A stretch of 64,000 bases of DNA. Origin: CBDDKU01 sp965230375. Lineage in GTDB: Bacteria; Bacteroidota; Bacteroidia; Flavobacteriales_D; Cryomorphaceae. Below are positions 15,732 to 24,656 of this stretch, one piece after another. Location: NCBI GenBank assembly GCA_965230375.1, contig CBDDKU010000029.1:1-64000 (forward strand), read 5' to 3'. Each line of letters opens with the position of its first letter. Positions within the stretch are counted from its first letter, which is position 1. Position numbers and translations under genes: made by a program. The notes beneath the pieces were generated by a model. It ran no database searches and was not told the DNA's origin. It saw only the letters and a program-made list of their open reading frames with translations.

Positions 15732-18110
15732 ATGAAAAACCTTGGCCTCACCCTAGCCCTTGCGGCTGGTATCTGCCTGGTCGGTTGTCAGGAAAGTGAC
15801 AAACCCCAAAAATCGAATTCTACAAGTACTAAAAAAGGGATGGACCGCACAGCTCTGCCCATCCACGAACCACACTATGCTGAGATAGAAGAAATGGACG
15901 CTCGAAAGGCCACTCCACCGCCCCGTTTTGACGTGAAGGCTCCTAAGGATGCGCCCAATGTGGTCATCATTCTGATAGATGATCAAGGATTCGGAACGTC
16001 CAGCGCCTTTGGTGGCCCCGTAGAAGAACCCACCGCTGACAGGCTGGCAGCAGAAGGTCTGCGCTACAATAAGTTTCACACCACAGCCCTCTGCTCACCT
16101 ACCCGTACGGCCATTCTGACTGGTCGGAATCACCATGAAAACAATGCCGGTGCCATTATGGAATTAGCAACAGCTTTTCCTGGAAACACAGGGATCAGAC
16201 CCAAAAGTGTTGCCCCCCTTGCAGAGATGCTCAAGCACAATGGATACAGCACTGCGATGTTTGGGAAGTATCACGAAACCCCACCTTGGGAAGCTTCCGT
16301 TTCAGGACCTTTTGACAGATGGCCGACCGGTTCGGGATTCGATAAGTTTTATGGATTTATTGGCGGAGAAACCAATCAATGGGCTCCCGCCGTGTATGAC
16401 GGTGTAGCTCGAGTAGAAGTGCCAGATGATCCCGATTATCACTTTACTACTGATATGACCGACCAGGCCATTAATTGGGTAAGTGCCCAGCAAGCCTTAA
16501 CTCCAGATAAACCGTTCTACATCTACTTTGCTACCGGGGCGACCCACGCGCCACACCACGCCCCAAAAGAGTATATAGAAAAATACAAAGGCAAATTTGA
16601 TCAGGGCTGGGACAAGTTGAGGGAAGAGACATTCGAAAAGCAAAAAGCCATGGGGATCATTCCCCAGGATGCGCAACTCACTGAGAGACCAGACGAAATT
16701 CCCGCTTGGGATAGTCATACAGAAGAAGAAAAAAGGCTAATGGCCAGACAAATGGAAGTCTTTGCTGGTTTTGCCGAACATACCGATCACGAAGTAGGAC
16801 GATTAGTCAATGCTCTCGAAAGAATTGGCGAGCTGGATAATACATTGATCTTCTATGTGATTGGCGATAATGGCTCGAGCGCCGAAGGTGGTCCGCTTGG
16901 AACATACAACGAAATGATGGCCTTGAACGGCATTCTCAGCGAAGCCGATCAAATGATGGGACATATTGATGATTGGGGTAGTCCCAATACATTCCCGCAT
17001 TTTTCGATAGGATGGGCTCATGCTACAAACACACCCTTTCAATGGACCAAACAGGTGGCTTCTCACTTTGGCGGTACGCGAAATGGAATGGTGGTTCACT
17101 GGCCAAACGGAATCAAATCAAAGGACGAAGTTCGATCGCAGTTTACGCATGTCACTGATGTGGCGCCGACAGTGCTAGAAGCGGCCGGTTTACCTTTTCC
17201 AAAATACGTGAACGGAGTGGAGCAGACACCTTTCGCCGGAACTTCCTTCGTGTTCTCATTTGATGATGCAGATGCACCTGAAACACATACTACACAGTAT
17301 TTTGAAATGTTCGGAAACCGCGGTATCTACAGCGAAGGCTGGACCGCTTCGACCCAGCACTCAGTTCCGTGGCTATTAACCGAGACACCGCCGCTCGAAG
17401 ATGATACGTGGGAGCTCTACCACGTGGACGAAGACTTTTCACAGGCCAATGACTTAGCCGAGTCAAATCCAGAAAAATTGAAGGAGCTTCAAGAGTTGTT
17501 TAGAAAAGAAGCGATTAAATACCACGTATATCCAATCGACGACCGACGCTCCGAGCGCTTTAATGCAGAGATTGCTGGAAGACCTGATCTGATTGGCAAC
17601 CGTACTTCACTCACCCTTTACGAAGGGATGACCGGAATCATGGAGAATGTGTTTATCAATAATAAAAGTAAGAGCTACACCATCGTAGCTGATGTTGATC
17701 TAGAAAATGCTGGAGCGGAAGGAGTCATCATTTCGCAAGCTGGTCGTTTCGGTGGATGGTCTCTTTATATGAAAAATGGTAGAGTTCATCACGACTACAA
17801 CTACTTCGGCTTGGAGCACACCAACATTGGCTCTCCAAACCCCTTAGGACCCGGAAAACATCAGGTGAAGTACGAATTCATCATCGATGAGCTCAAACCA
17901 ATGTCTGGTGGAAAATGTGCCATCTATGTGGATGATGAGCAAGTGGCTGCAGGTCAAATTCCAAAGACCCAGCCTTTTCTGTACTCCGCTGATGAAGGCG
18001 TAGATGTGGGAATGGACAACGAAACGAATGTGACCAATGACTACAAACAAGGCGACAACGCTTTTACCGGCAAAATCGAAAAAGTGGTGGTGGATATTGG
18101 AATGAACTAA
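15732..18110 (+). CDS. Lipoprotein arylsulfatase with extra C-terminal domain
   Basis: Sulfatase of the alkaline-phosphatase superfamily, hydrolysing sulfate esters, probably on polysaccharides, in the periplasm or at the cell surface. Signal peptide with lipobox CLVGC (Cys ~19). VVIILIDDQGFG (~78-89) gives the first metal-binding Asps; CSPTRTAILTGR starts at Cys 121 and is the CxPxR signature whose Cys becomes formylglycine; FYVIGDNGSSAEGG holds the second metal site. At 792 residues it is ~200 longer than a minimal sulfatase; the C-terminal part (EGMTGIMENVFINNKSKSYT onward) looks like a jelly-roll/laminin-G-type sheet and may bind glycans. It needs a formylglycine-generating enzyme, not seen here. 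A terminator follows. Confidence 0.88.
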   Translation: MKNLGLTLALAAGICLVGCQESDKPQKSNSTSTKKGMDRTALPIHEPHYAEIEEMDARKATPPPRFDVKAPKDAPNVVIILIDDQGFGTSSAFGGPVEEPTADRLAAEGLRYNKFHTTALCSPTRTAILTGRNHHENNAGAIMELATAFPGNTGIRPKSVAPLAEMLKHNGYSTAMFGKYHETPPWEASVSGPFDRWPTGSGFDKFYGFIGGETNQWAPAVYDGVARVEVPDDPDYHFTTDMTDQAINWVSAQQALTPDKPFYIYFATGATHAPHHAPKEYIEKYKGKFDQGWDKLREETFEKQKAMGIIPQDAQLTERPDEIPAWDSHTEEEKRLMARQMEVFAGFAEHTDHEVGRLVNALERIGELDNTLIFYVIGDNGSSAEGGPLGTYNEMMALNGILSEADQMMGHIDDWGSPNTFPHFSIGWAHATNTPFQWTKQVASHFGGTRNGMVVHWPNGIKSKDEVRSQFTHVTDVAPTVLEAAGLPFPKYVNGVEQTPFAGTSFVFSFDDADAPETHTTQYFEMFGNRGIYSEGWTASTQHSVPWLLTETPPLEDDTWELYHVDEDFSQANDLAESNPEKLKELQELFRKEAIKYHVYPIDDRRSERFNAEIAGRPDLIGNRTSLTLYEGMTGIMENVFINNKSKSYTIVADVDLENAGAEGVIISQAGRFGGWSLYMKNGRVHHDYNYFGLEHTNIGSPNPLGPGKHQVKYEFIIDELKPMSGGKCAIYVDDEQVAAGQIPKTQPFLYSADEGVDVGMDNETNVTNDYKQGDNAFTGKIEKVVVDIGMN

Positions 18111-18136
18111 TTATCAATCAGATTTATTTAAAATTC

Positions 18137-18164
18137 AAAAGGGCGTTTTACCGCCCTTTTTTTT
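18137..18164 (+). terminator. Rho-independent terminator after arylsulfatase
   Basis: AAAAGGGCG (18137-18145) pairs with CGCCCTTTT around TTTTAC and runs into eight T. It lies 27 bp after the arylsulfatase stop. Confidence 0.85.
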
Positions 18165-18260
18165 GGCTCACATCACTTTCTGTGCCAATCATTTTTTTGC
18201 TGCGGGCCGTATCCTCCAATTTATCGATCTTTAGACTCGCAAATCAAAGAACCGATTCAC

Positions 18261-18866
18261 ATGGCCAAAATTCTCGTCATCTTTGCTCACCCAAAATTCG
18301 AAAGATCTCGCGTCAACAAGGCTTTGGTGGAGAAAATTAAGAATCGAAAGGAAGTGACATTCCATGATCTCTACGAGAATTATCCAGACTTCAATATCGA
18401 CATTCACCGAGAAAAACGACTCCTCGCCGAACACGACGTGCTGATCTGGCACCACCCATTTTACTGGTACAGCTGCCCACCGCTGATGAAACAATGGATA
18501 GATCTGGTGCTCGAATACCAATGGGCTTACGGACCCAACGGACATGAGCTGGAAGGGAAGCAAGCTATGAACGTGATCACGACAGGTGGGTCTCGGGCTG
18601 TGTACTGTGCTGAAGGAAACAACCATTACTCGGTCAATGAATTCCTCAGGCCATTTGAGCAAACGGCTCGCCTTTGCGGCATGACCTATCTCCCTCCCTT
18701 TGCGGTGATGGGAACTCACAGAATCTCGGATGAAGAACTGGTGGAATACACCAAGCAATACGATGCGTCTATTGATCTGATCATTGAAGGAATCAACAAA
18801 GCGAAACTCGGAAACTGTGAGCATCTCAATGATCTTCCACAAGTAAATACGGCCGCATCGCTATGA
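18261..18866 (+). CDS. NAD(P)H-dependent flavodoxin-fold oxidoreductase (KefF/MdaB-like)
   Basis: Flavodoxin-like quinone reductase family protein of 201 residues, cytoplasmic. Seen: ILVIFAHPKFERSRVNKAL at 4-22, the FMN phosphate-binding start of the fold; LIWHHPFYWYSCPPLMKQW, the conserved FMN-binding block; and NVITTGGSRAVY. The gene overlaps the next, a KefC-type antiporter, by 4 bp (ATGA), the arrangement in which KefF activates KefC in other bacteria. From that I infer an ancillary subunit that senses redox or nicotinamide state for K+/H+ exchange. A general quinone reductase is the alternative. Confidence 0.82.
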   Translation: MAKILVIFAHPKFERSRVNKALVEKIKNRKEVTFHDLYENYPDFNIDIHREKRLLAEHDVLIWHHPFYWYSCPPLMKQWIDLVLEYQWAYGPNGHELEGKQAMNVITTGGSRAVYCAEGNNHYSVNEFLRPFEQTARLCGMTYLPPFAVMGTHRISDEELVEYTKQYDASIDLIIEGINKAKLGNCEHLNDLPQVNTAASL

Positions 18867-20779
18867 GTGGAAGCGTACTTTTCGAAGCCATCATATTTTT
18901 GGCCGGGGCAATCGTCTTCGTGCCTATCGCCAAGCGATTGGGGCTGAGTTCCGTACTGGGCTATCTCCTCGCCGGAATAGTGATTGGGCCTTACATGCTG
19001 GGCTTTATCGGTCAGGAAGGAGAAGATATCCTTCACTTCGCTGAGTTTGGCGTTGTGATTATGCTATTTCTAATTGGTTTGGAAATAGAGCCGAGCAGCT
19101 TCTGGAAGATGCGGAAGAGCATCGTCGGACTCGGTGGCGGTCAGGTTTTTCTCACCATTCTCCTTACCCATCTGGGGTTCACATTTCTAGGCTTTGACTG
19201 GAAAGTAGCTTTGGTCTTCGCCATGGCTGTATCCTTGTCATCGACGGCGATCGTCCTTCAGACCATCAAGGAAAAGGACATGTTCCATACGTCTTCGGGC
19301 TCAGCTTCCTTTTCGATTCTGCTCTTTCAGGATATCATTGTCATACCCATGTTGGCCGTGATTCCGCTTCTGGCGAGTCAGGATGGAGTCACCGACATGG
19401 CACACGGCGATGAGATTACGGGGTACCTTCTTCAAGATCTTCCCCTGGCTCTTCAAGCTTTGACGGTGATTGGCTCAGTAGCGGTTGTGATTTTAGCAGG
19501 GAAGTATCTAGTCGTTCCCATGCTTCGGGTTGTGGCTACTGCCAAGTCTCGCGAACTCCTATCCGCATCAGCCTTGCTTATCGTGTTGGGCTTATCCCTC
19601 GCCATGGAACTTGTCGGTCTCAGCCCAGCACTGGGCGCCTTCCTTGGTGGTGTCGTACTGGCCACAAGTGAGTTTAAACACGAATTGGAGAGTAATCTCG
19701 AGCCGTTCAAAGGCCTTCTGCTTGGGCTTTTTTTTATGGCCGTTGGTGGATCTATCAACTTTATCATCATCCGCGAAAACCCACTACAAATAGCCCTTTG
19801 GGTAATGGGAATTGTTCTGATGAAGTCCTTTGTGCTCTATGTCGTGGCTCTCGTATTCGGGATGAAGATGGATCAGCGACTTATTCTTGGAGTGAACCTG
19901 GCGCAGATCGGTGAATTTGCCTTTGTAGTTCTATCCTTTGCCTTCCAGCTCAATATCCTAAATCAAGAGCAGCTCGATATGATGCTTGTCGTCACTGCTT
20001 TGTCGATGACCACCACACCGATCATTTCGATTCTCAATGAGCGCATCGTTTTGCCACGTGTGGGGACACTTGAATCTGAAGAAAAAGATGACAGGCCGAT
20101 GGATGAGATTGAAAACCAGCACAAGATCATCGTCGTAGGGTTCGGGCATTTTGGAAGTACCGTAGTTCGGTTTCTTCGGTCGCATGGTATTGGTGTGACC
20201 GTACTCGACATCGACTCCAATCGCGTTGATCTACTGCGCAAAATGGGCTTTGAAGTATACTACGGAGACGCCACACGCATGGACCTTCTAGAGTCAGCGG
20301 GAATCGCCAATGCCGACCTTTTTGTCTCAGCTGTTGACAACCCTGACACCACGCTTAAACTCGTGAAGATGGTTCACGAAAAATACCCCAATCTCAAAAT
20401 GATGGTGCGGGCTTTGGGGCGAAACGACGCCTACGAAATCCTGAACATGGGCATAGAAGATGTGTATCGTGAAAACCTGGATACTGCAGTGAAAATGGCA
20501 GGCGACATATTGTCTAGAATGGGATTCAGGAAGTACACCGTCTATCGCCAGATGCAAAACTTCATCAAGTACGATGAAGAAAGCCTACGCCGACTGGCCG
20601 TTCAACCCAACAACAGCGAAGAATATATTTTCAAAACGAAAGAAGAAATCGCCCAACAAGAACGCCTGATGGAAGAAGATCGTAAACGCGGCACTATTGA
20701 CAAAGACCTCGATTGGGACAGCGAACAGATGCGAGTCAACCAGAAAAGAAAACCAAAAGGAAATTCTGGTTCACCGTAA
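18863..20779 (+). CDS. KefB/KefC-type monovalent cation:proton antiporter
   Basis: Inner-membrane CPA2-family antiporter of 638 residues. The first ~385 residues carry about 12-13 hydrophobic segments, starting SVLFEAIIFLAGAIVFVPIA, with FLIGLEIEPSSFW and the QIGEFAFVVLS segment typical of the ion path. From ~412 a RCK-N domain follows: IIVVGFGHFGSTVVRFLR with GxGxxG, VLDIDSNRVDLLRK and YYGDATRMDLLESAG. The C-terminal tail is charged (EEDRKRGTID). It overlaps the flavodoxin-fold gene by 4 bp, so they are translated together. Likely K+ efflux under electrophile or redox stress; ion choice is inferred from the family. Confidence 0.87.
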   Translation: MSGSVLFEAIIFLAGAIVFVPIAKRLGLSSVLGYLLAGIVIGPYMLGFIGQEGEDILHFAEFGVVIMLFLIGLEIEPSSFWKMRKSIVGLGGGQVFLTILLTHLGFTFLGFDWKVALVFAMAVSLSSTAIVLQTIKEKDMFHTSSGSASFSILLFQDIIVIPMLAVIPLLASQDGVTDMAHGDEITGYLLQDLPLALQALTVIGSVAVVILAGKYLVVPMLRVVATAKSRELLSASALLIVLGLSLAMELVGLSPALGAFLGGVVLATSEFKHELESNLEPFKGLLLGLFFMAVGGSINFIIIRENPLQIALWVMGIVLMKSFVLYVVALVFGMKMDQRLILGVNLAQIGEFAFVVLSFAFQLNILNQEQLDMMLVVTALSMTTTPIISILNERIVLPRVGTLESEEKDDRPMDEIENQHKIIVVGFGHFGSTVVRFLRSHGIGVTVLDIDSNRVDLLRKMGFEVYYGDATRMDLLESAGIANADLFVSAVDNPDTTLKLVKMVHEKYPNLKMMVRALGRNDAYEILNMGIEDVYRENLDTAVKMAGDILSRMGFRKYTVYRQMQNFIKYDEESLRRLAVQPNNSEEYIFKTKEEIAQQERLMEEDRKRGTIDKDLDWDSEQMRVNQKRKPKGNSGSP

Positions 20780-20797
20780 ATTTGTCTTTTCCAGCTT

Positions 20798-20852
20798 CCT
20801 TTTGTATCCATCGGCCGCCATAGGCTTGCCGACGGCGATGCAAAACAAAAGG
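20798..20852. repeat. Intergenic palindrome CCTTTTGT...ACAAAAGG between convergent genes
   Basis: Outer arms CCTTTTGT (20798-20805) and ACAAAAGG (20845-20852) enclose a GC-rich inner palindrome (ATCGGC ... GCCGA). The outer arms match the palindrome at 8746-8767 except for one base, so they may be one family. It lies between the 3' ends of the antiporter gene and the next gene and could end transcription from both sides. Confidence 0.55.
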
Positions 20853-20937
20853 GAGAGAATATCCATCGAAACAAAAATTTATTCGAATTGACTTACTCCT
20901 TTTATCAAAATAAGAGAAAACGGAGCTATTCGATCCA

Positions 20938-22146
20938 CTAATCCTCCCCTCTCAAATACCCTTCCAAATAACGATACTCTTCCGTAAGCCCACCTTCCAA
21001 ACTTGTCTCCGTAGCACGGCGAAGTATATCAGAATCTTCCTTCAAAAACTCGGGAATAACGTGCTTCACTAACTCCGAACCGAAATCTTCCGAAGCATCC
21101 ATCGGAAGCTCACAAGGCAGGTTGTCAACCGCCATCACCCCAATCGCGTCCGGATCCATAAAGTCGACTTCAGACTCGGTGCTTGGCTTGTAGCCATAGA
21201 GTGGATCAGCAATGGTAGATGGTCGCAGCGTAGATGCCACCGGCCCATCGATATCGCATGAAATATCGGCTACGATGTTGATCTTAAACATAGGAGACTT
21301 GGCGTCTTCTCTGGTGAAGATAAACGGAGAGCGGTGATCCCAGTAATGGCAGGCGATGTACATATCTGAAACCGGAGTAAAGCGCGTAAAATCAGATTCA
21401 AACAGCTCCGGAGAGTTATAGAACTCCGTCTTAGTAGCATCCGTACCATCCTTCTTCTTGTTGTAGTCGAGGACTTCGAGCTGGGTGTACACAGCGTGGT
21501 CATAAGACTTGTTCAGATAGTCGGCTGGGGAAACTTTCGGCATATTGATATAATCCAAAATTTCCATGGCGCCCTTTCCAACACGACCGCCACCCGTCAA
21601 AGCAATCTTGTAATTAGCTGGGAGCTTTACTTTGGCCAACTCGCGCTCTACTTCTTTCCGGTCTTCACATTTATGAGCTGGTTTTAGATCGTACCAGCCA
21701 TTCTTCTTTCCGGCTGCGAGCAAGGCATTGTAGCAACCGACGATTCCCGCGTAGCGCCCAAAGCCAATCAGTCTGCTTCCGTTGTCTCTCGTCAGGACTT
21801 CATAATCGATCAGGCTGATTTTCTTATCGACGATGGCTTTCAAAAGCTTCCGGTTATACGGCTGCTTCTTGTAAGTATGCGAGAAGAACATGTAGCGCTT
21901 ATTGGGAATCAGCATATCGATTGGTACTTCCTTCACCCCGATGATCAAATCGCAATTTGAAAGATCTTCTCTCAGCGGCAGGCCTTCAGCTTCATACGCC
22001 GAATCGGGAATGGCGCGAATTTCACTCGGCTGCACGTAGATTTCCACTTCGGGATATTTTTCTACAATCTCATGACACTGAGCCGGAGTAAGTGGAACCC
22101 GTTTGTCTGGTGGGGTCTTGCCTTCGCGAATAATTCCAATCTTCAT
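20938..22146 (-). CDS. Lysine-forming saccharopine dehydrogenase/alanine dehydrogenase-like enzyme
   Basis: NAD(P)-dependent oxidoreductase of 402 residues in the alanine dehydrogenase/transhydrogenase fold, closest in look to saccharopine dehydrogenase (NAD+, L-lysine-forming) enzymes. Seen: MKIGIIREGKTPPDKRVPLT at the N terminus, with the Arg and Lys that hold the substrate carboxylate; FFSHTYKKQPYNRKLL, with the active-site His and Lys; IALTGGGRVGKGAMEIL, the nucleotide site; and VADISCDIDGPVASTLRPST near the C terminus, a family signature. It may take part in lysine degradation or in another imino-acid reduction. It is single and convergent with the antiporter gene. Confidence 0.72.
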   Translation of the reverse strand: MKIGIIREGKTPPDKRVPLTPAQCHEIVEKYPEVEIYVQPSEIRAIPDSAYEAEGLPLREDLSNCDLIIGVKEVPIDMLIPNKRYMFFSHTYKKQPYNRKLLKAIVDKKISLIDYEVLTRDNGSRLIGFGRYAGIVGCYNALLAAGKKNGWYDLKPAHKCEDRKEVERELAKVKLPANYKIALTGGGRVGKGAMEILDYINMPKVSPADYLNKSYDHAVYTQLEVLDYNKKKDGTDATKTEFYNSPELFESDFTRFTPVSDMYIACHYWDHRSPFIFTREDAKSPMFKINIVADISCDIDGPVASTLRPSTIADPLYGYKPSTESEVDFMDPDAIGVMAVDNLPCELPMDASEDFGSELVKHVIPEFLKEDSDILRRATETSLEGGLTEEYRYLEGYLRGED

Positions 22147-22200
22147 AATAAGCGCCTTTTAGATGCCGCGAATTTAGTCTTTCTAAAAGGAAAAACCCAC

Positions 22201-23004
22201 CTAAGAAATACTCATGGTGAAGGCCGCAAAAACGAGAAGGGTGACAGCCAGAACGACTCCGATGTAAATGATCCACAGGAGAATATATCGCCACACCAGC
22301 GCCCATCCACTAAAAGCCGATAGCCGCCGACAAGCGCGAAATAAATACACCAAAAACCAGATACCAAGCAAACCCAACAATACAGAATTGATCGTGTAGG
22401 CTCCCATAAAGGCAAGTAGCTTGCTCAAGAGCAAATACCCGATTAAGGTGAGAAAGATGAAAGCGTGGTAGTGCAGAGCGCCCACTAGCTGGATGACGAT
22501 TCCATGCCCGTCTTTCCGGAAAAGGATGGATGAAAGCAGAGCGAAAAACGGTACGAGCAGGAAGAATATCTTGGGCATGTAGTTGTTGAAGAAGGCGTCC
22601 CACTTGCGGCCCGATTCACTGATATCGGAAGAGTGCGCTCCCAAATTTAGTACTAGAAAAAAGACGATGCTGATAAAGATGTACAAGCGCAAGGGCGATA
22701 TGTACTGGCTCCGTTTTCCTTCTTTAAAAGCCAGGGTCAGAAATCCAGGTTTACCAACTAGTGGTCTAAGGCTCAACATCAACTTCGAGTCAAATGTAAA
22801 GTAGTCGCCGAGGAAGCTGCTCCCCAGCTCCTTTAACGATTCCTTTGGACCTATTTTCTTTTGGCCACAATTGGGGCAGTACTTAAAGTTGGGCTTTAGC
22901 AAGCACTCGCACTGCGGACAAAAAGCAGACTTCTCCACGAATTCTGAATTTGAATCGTTCAAATTGATGACTCTTTTAAACAAGTATAGTAACTTTTGCC
23001 ACAA
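22201..23004 (-). CDS. DUF3667-type zinc-ribbon membrane protein
   Basis: Unknown-function membrane protein of 267 residues. The N terminus has a zinc ribbon, CPQC ... CPNCGQKK at ~29-54, followed by FLGDYFTFDSKLMLSLRPLV and PGFLTLAFKEGKRSQYISPL, the typical DUF3667 block, then four or five membrane segments (for example LYIFISIVFFLVLNLG and IFFLLVPFFALLSSILF). Such proteins are common in Bacteroidota and their role is not known. It is divergent from the next small secreted protein gene, and its start overlaps that gene's upstream region. Confidence 0.72.
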   Translation of the reverse strand: MWQKLLYLFKRVINLNDSNSEFVEKSAFCPQCECLLKPNFKYCPNCGQKKIGPKESLKELGSSFLGDYFTFDSKLMLSLRPLVGKPGFLTLAFKEGKRSQYISPLRLYIFISIVFFLVLNLGAHSSDISESGRKWDAFFNNYMPKIFFLLVPFFALLSSILFRKDGHGIVIQLVGALHYHAFIFLTLIGYLLLSKLLAFMGAYTINSVLLGLLGIWFLVYLFRACRRLSAFSGWALVWRYILLWIIYIGVVLAVTLLVFAAFTMSIS

Positions 23005-23034
23005 TTAGATCGTCGTAAAGACGCAACCAAACCG

Positions 23035-23337
23035 ATGCAAAAGCCTATACTCATCATCGCATTTTCCACCTTTGTGACCTGCACTGCCTACGGGCAAAGT
23101 CAGGCTAAGAAGGACTCGAGCACGACACCAAAAGTTGCTCAGAGCACGGCTGACTCTACACAATCGGAAGAAGAAGTGGTAGATGGTATTTGGGCTGTGA
23201 GCAGCTACTTGGGAAAAAAACTCGCCAACGAGGTAAGCAACCGAATGAACTTGGATGAGTCTAGTGAACCGGTAGCGCGAAAGCCGAAGAAAGTGATCTT
23301 CAAAATCGCTGGCATCAAAATTGAGCATACCGACTAG
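23035..23337 (+). CDS. Small secreted protein of unknown function
   Basis: Unrecognised protein of 100 residues. ATG 23035 gives a signal peptide (MQKPILIIAFSTFVTCTAYG, cleavage before QSQ), so it is preferred to the upstream start at 22996. The mature part is a Ser/Thr/Lys-rich linker followed by VDGIWAVSSYLGKKLANEVS and a Lys-rich KPKKVIFKIAGIKIEHTD tail. It lies between the divergent DUF3667 gene and ssrA. It could be a periplasmic protein. No family assigned. Confidence 0.55.
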   Translation: MQKPILIIAFSTFVTCTAYGQSQAKKDSSTTPKVAQSTADSTQSEEEVVDGIWAVSSYLGKKLANEVSNRMNLDESSEPVARKPKKVIFKIAGIKIEHTD

Positions 23338-23357
23338 GGTTTATGCATCCCTTAATG

Positions 23358-23365
23358 TACTTTTG
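23358..23365 (+). promoter_or_regulatory. Putative promoter -7 box for ssrA
   Basis: TACTTTTG matches TAnnTTTG exactly, 45 bp before the mature tmRNA 5' end, which leaves room for a leader removed by RNase P. The -33 box is not clear. Confidence 0.5.
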
Positions 23366-23409
23366 CGGGTCCGGCAGTTTGCTGACCGGCGCATTTTCTT
23401 TGAAATCCT

Positions 23410-23810
23410 GGGGCCGACTGGTTTTGACAACATGAAGCGGTTGTTTGTTAAGCGTGTCGAGCGTTGGAAGTCTAGCTCGTAAATATCAATTTCCAAGCCT
23501 TTAAATGGCGAAAACAACTACGCACTCGCAGCGTAATAGTCTAAGACTATATGCTTAATTCCGTGGTGAAGCACAGTAACCCGGAACGAGTATCCTGCTC
23601 TCTGTCTGACATTTGGCGGAGAGCTAATTGGATATCATTTCAACTGTCTAGGAGTGTGGGTGTATTGACCACAATCCGAAACTGAATTAATACTAAGCGG
23701 TAAGTAGGCCGACTCTTGTCAGCTTACCGTCGAAAATTAAGATGAGTCTACACACGTAGAAATTCAAGCAGTCCCATGCTTGGACGAGGGTTCAAATCCC
23801 TCCGGCTCCA
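23410..23810 (+). ncRNA. ssrA: tmRNA
   Basis: Transfer-messenger RNA that rescues stalled ribosomes by trans-translation. The 5' end GGGGCCGACTGG pairs with the 3' CCGGCTCC acceptor strand, and GGTTCAAATCCC near 23790-23800 is the T-loop arm of the tRNA-like domain. The messenger part at 23507-23536 reads GGC GAA AAC AAC TAC GCA CTC GCA GCG TAA, which encodes the tag GENNYALAA, ending in the usual degradation signal LAA, with a second stop (TAG) right after. CCA is not encoded at the 3' end (CCACAA follows), so it may be added after transcription. The total, ~400 nt, is normal for the phylum. Confidence 0.95.
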
Positions 23811-23818
23811 CAAAACAG

Positions 23819-24272
23819 TTTTGAGCAAGAGCATTGAGCATACAGCGAGATGCTCTTGCCAAAAATGTTTACGATTCAAATCTTACTTTTTTTGTCTTTG
23901 TCAGCGCCCTTTCGCCGTACGCTTGTGGCTCCACCTTGTTGCTCTTGCTCTATGCTCTTGCTCTATGCTCTTGCCCTGGCTGTAATACTCTTGCTATTTC
24001 CAAAACAGCTTTTCACTGTACATCTTGTCATGCTCCCCAATGATGAGTACATTCAAGCGAAACCATCAGAAAAAGAGTTGACACTCTGAAAAACAGCGAA
24101 TTGAAAACTGAATTAGTTTGAACGGATTTTCATCCTGTCATAACTCGAGACTCTCATCTCTTGCTATATGCTCTATGCTGTTGCTCTATGCTGTATACTC
24201 TCTACTGTTGCTGTTGCTCTATGCTGTTGCTATTTGCTCTTGCTGTATGCTGTATGCTCTTGCTCTCCACTC
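23819..24272. repeat. TTGCTC/TATGCTC degenerate tandem tracts upstream of the S23 gene
   Basis: Just after tmRNA, GAGCAAGAGC (23823-23832) and GATGCTCTTGC are parts of an inverted tract; 23898-23935 resembles the hairpin repeat (TTTGTCTTTGTCAGCGCCC) in a decayed form; 23938-23975 and 24156-24270 are runs of 6-7-bp words TTGCTC, TATGCTC, TATGCTG and TTGCTG in mixed order. No gene is supported in 23816-24294; short open frames across it are made of the repeats. Confidence 0.75.
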
Positions 24273-24294
24273 CAATCTCAAATCCCCTTGACAG

Positions 24295-24639
24295 ATGTTT
24301 GACTTCGAAAAACTATCCGTTTACACCAAAGCAAAATCATTCAATAAGAATGTACATTCCTTTTTACTGAATTCCGATGTGGATAGGACTACCAATGATC
24401 AGCTCAGACGTGCATCATTTAGCATAATGCTCAATATTGCTGAAGGATCGGGCCGATACTCAAAAAAAGACAAGAGACACTTTTACGTTATGTCACGCGG
24501 CTCAGGTTTTGAGTGTGTCGCTATTTTCGACTACTTGAAAGATGTAGGGTCAATTGATGATTCAGAATTTAAAGTGTTCTACGACGACCTTGAAGAGATT
24601 TCTCGAATGCTATTTGCAATGATCAAAAAACTTAGTTGA
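24295..24639 (+). CDS. S23-type four-helix-bundle protein (23S rRNA intervening-sequence family)
   Basis: 114-residue helical protein of the S23/IVP family, first seen in intervening sequences of 23S rRNA and related in fold to the Avd accessory protein of diversity-generating retroelements. Seen: MFDFEKLSVYTKAKSFNKNV at the start; NDQLRRASFSIMLNIAEGSG at ~39-58, the hallmark RRA...NIAEG motif; KDKRHFYVMSRGSGFEC, the next conserved helix; and a final helix ending LFAMIKKLS. Function is not known. The gene has no metabolic neighbours and sits inside repeat tracts between ssrA and a DUF808 gene, which suggests a mobile or domesticated cassette. No reverse transcriptase or variable repeat is seen nearby. 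Confidence 0.85.
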   Translation: MFDFEKLSVYTKAKSFNKNVHSFLLNSDVDRTTNDQLRRASFSIMLNIAEGSGRYSKKDKRHFYVMSRGSGFECVAIFDYLKDVGSIDDSEFKVFYDDLEEISRMLFAMIKKLS

Positions 24640-24656
24640 CCAATCATAAGGAAATT

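Noticed and set aside
22996..23034. Upstream start of the small secreted protein
   Set aside because: It would place 13 polar residues before the signal peptide; ATG 23035 is the better start.
23776..24089. Small open frames after tmRNA
   Set aside because: They are made of tmRNA 3' sequence and TTGCTC repeats and overlap each other in all frames.
24295..24639. Part of a diversity-generating retroelement (S23 resembles Avd)
   Set aside because: No reverse transcriptase or template/variable repeat pair is visible within reach.
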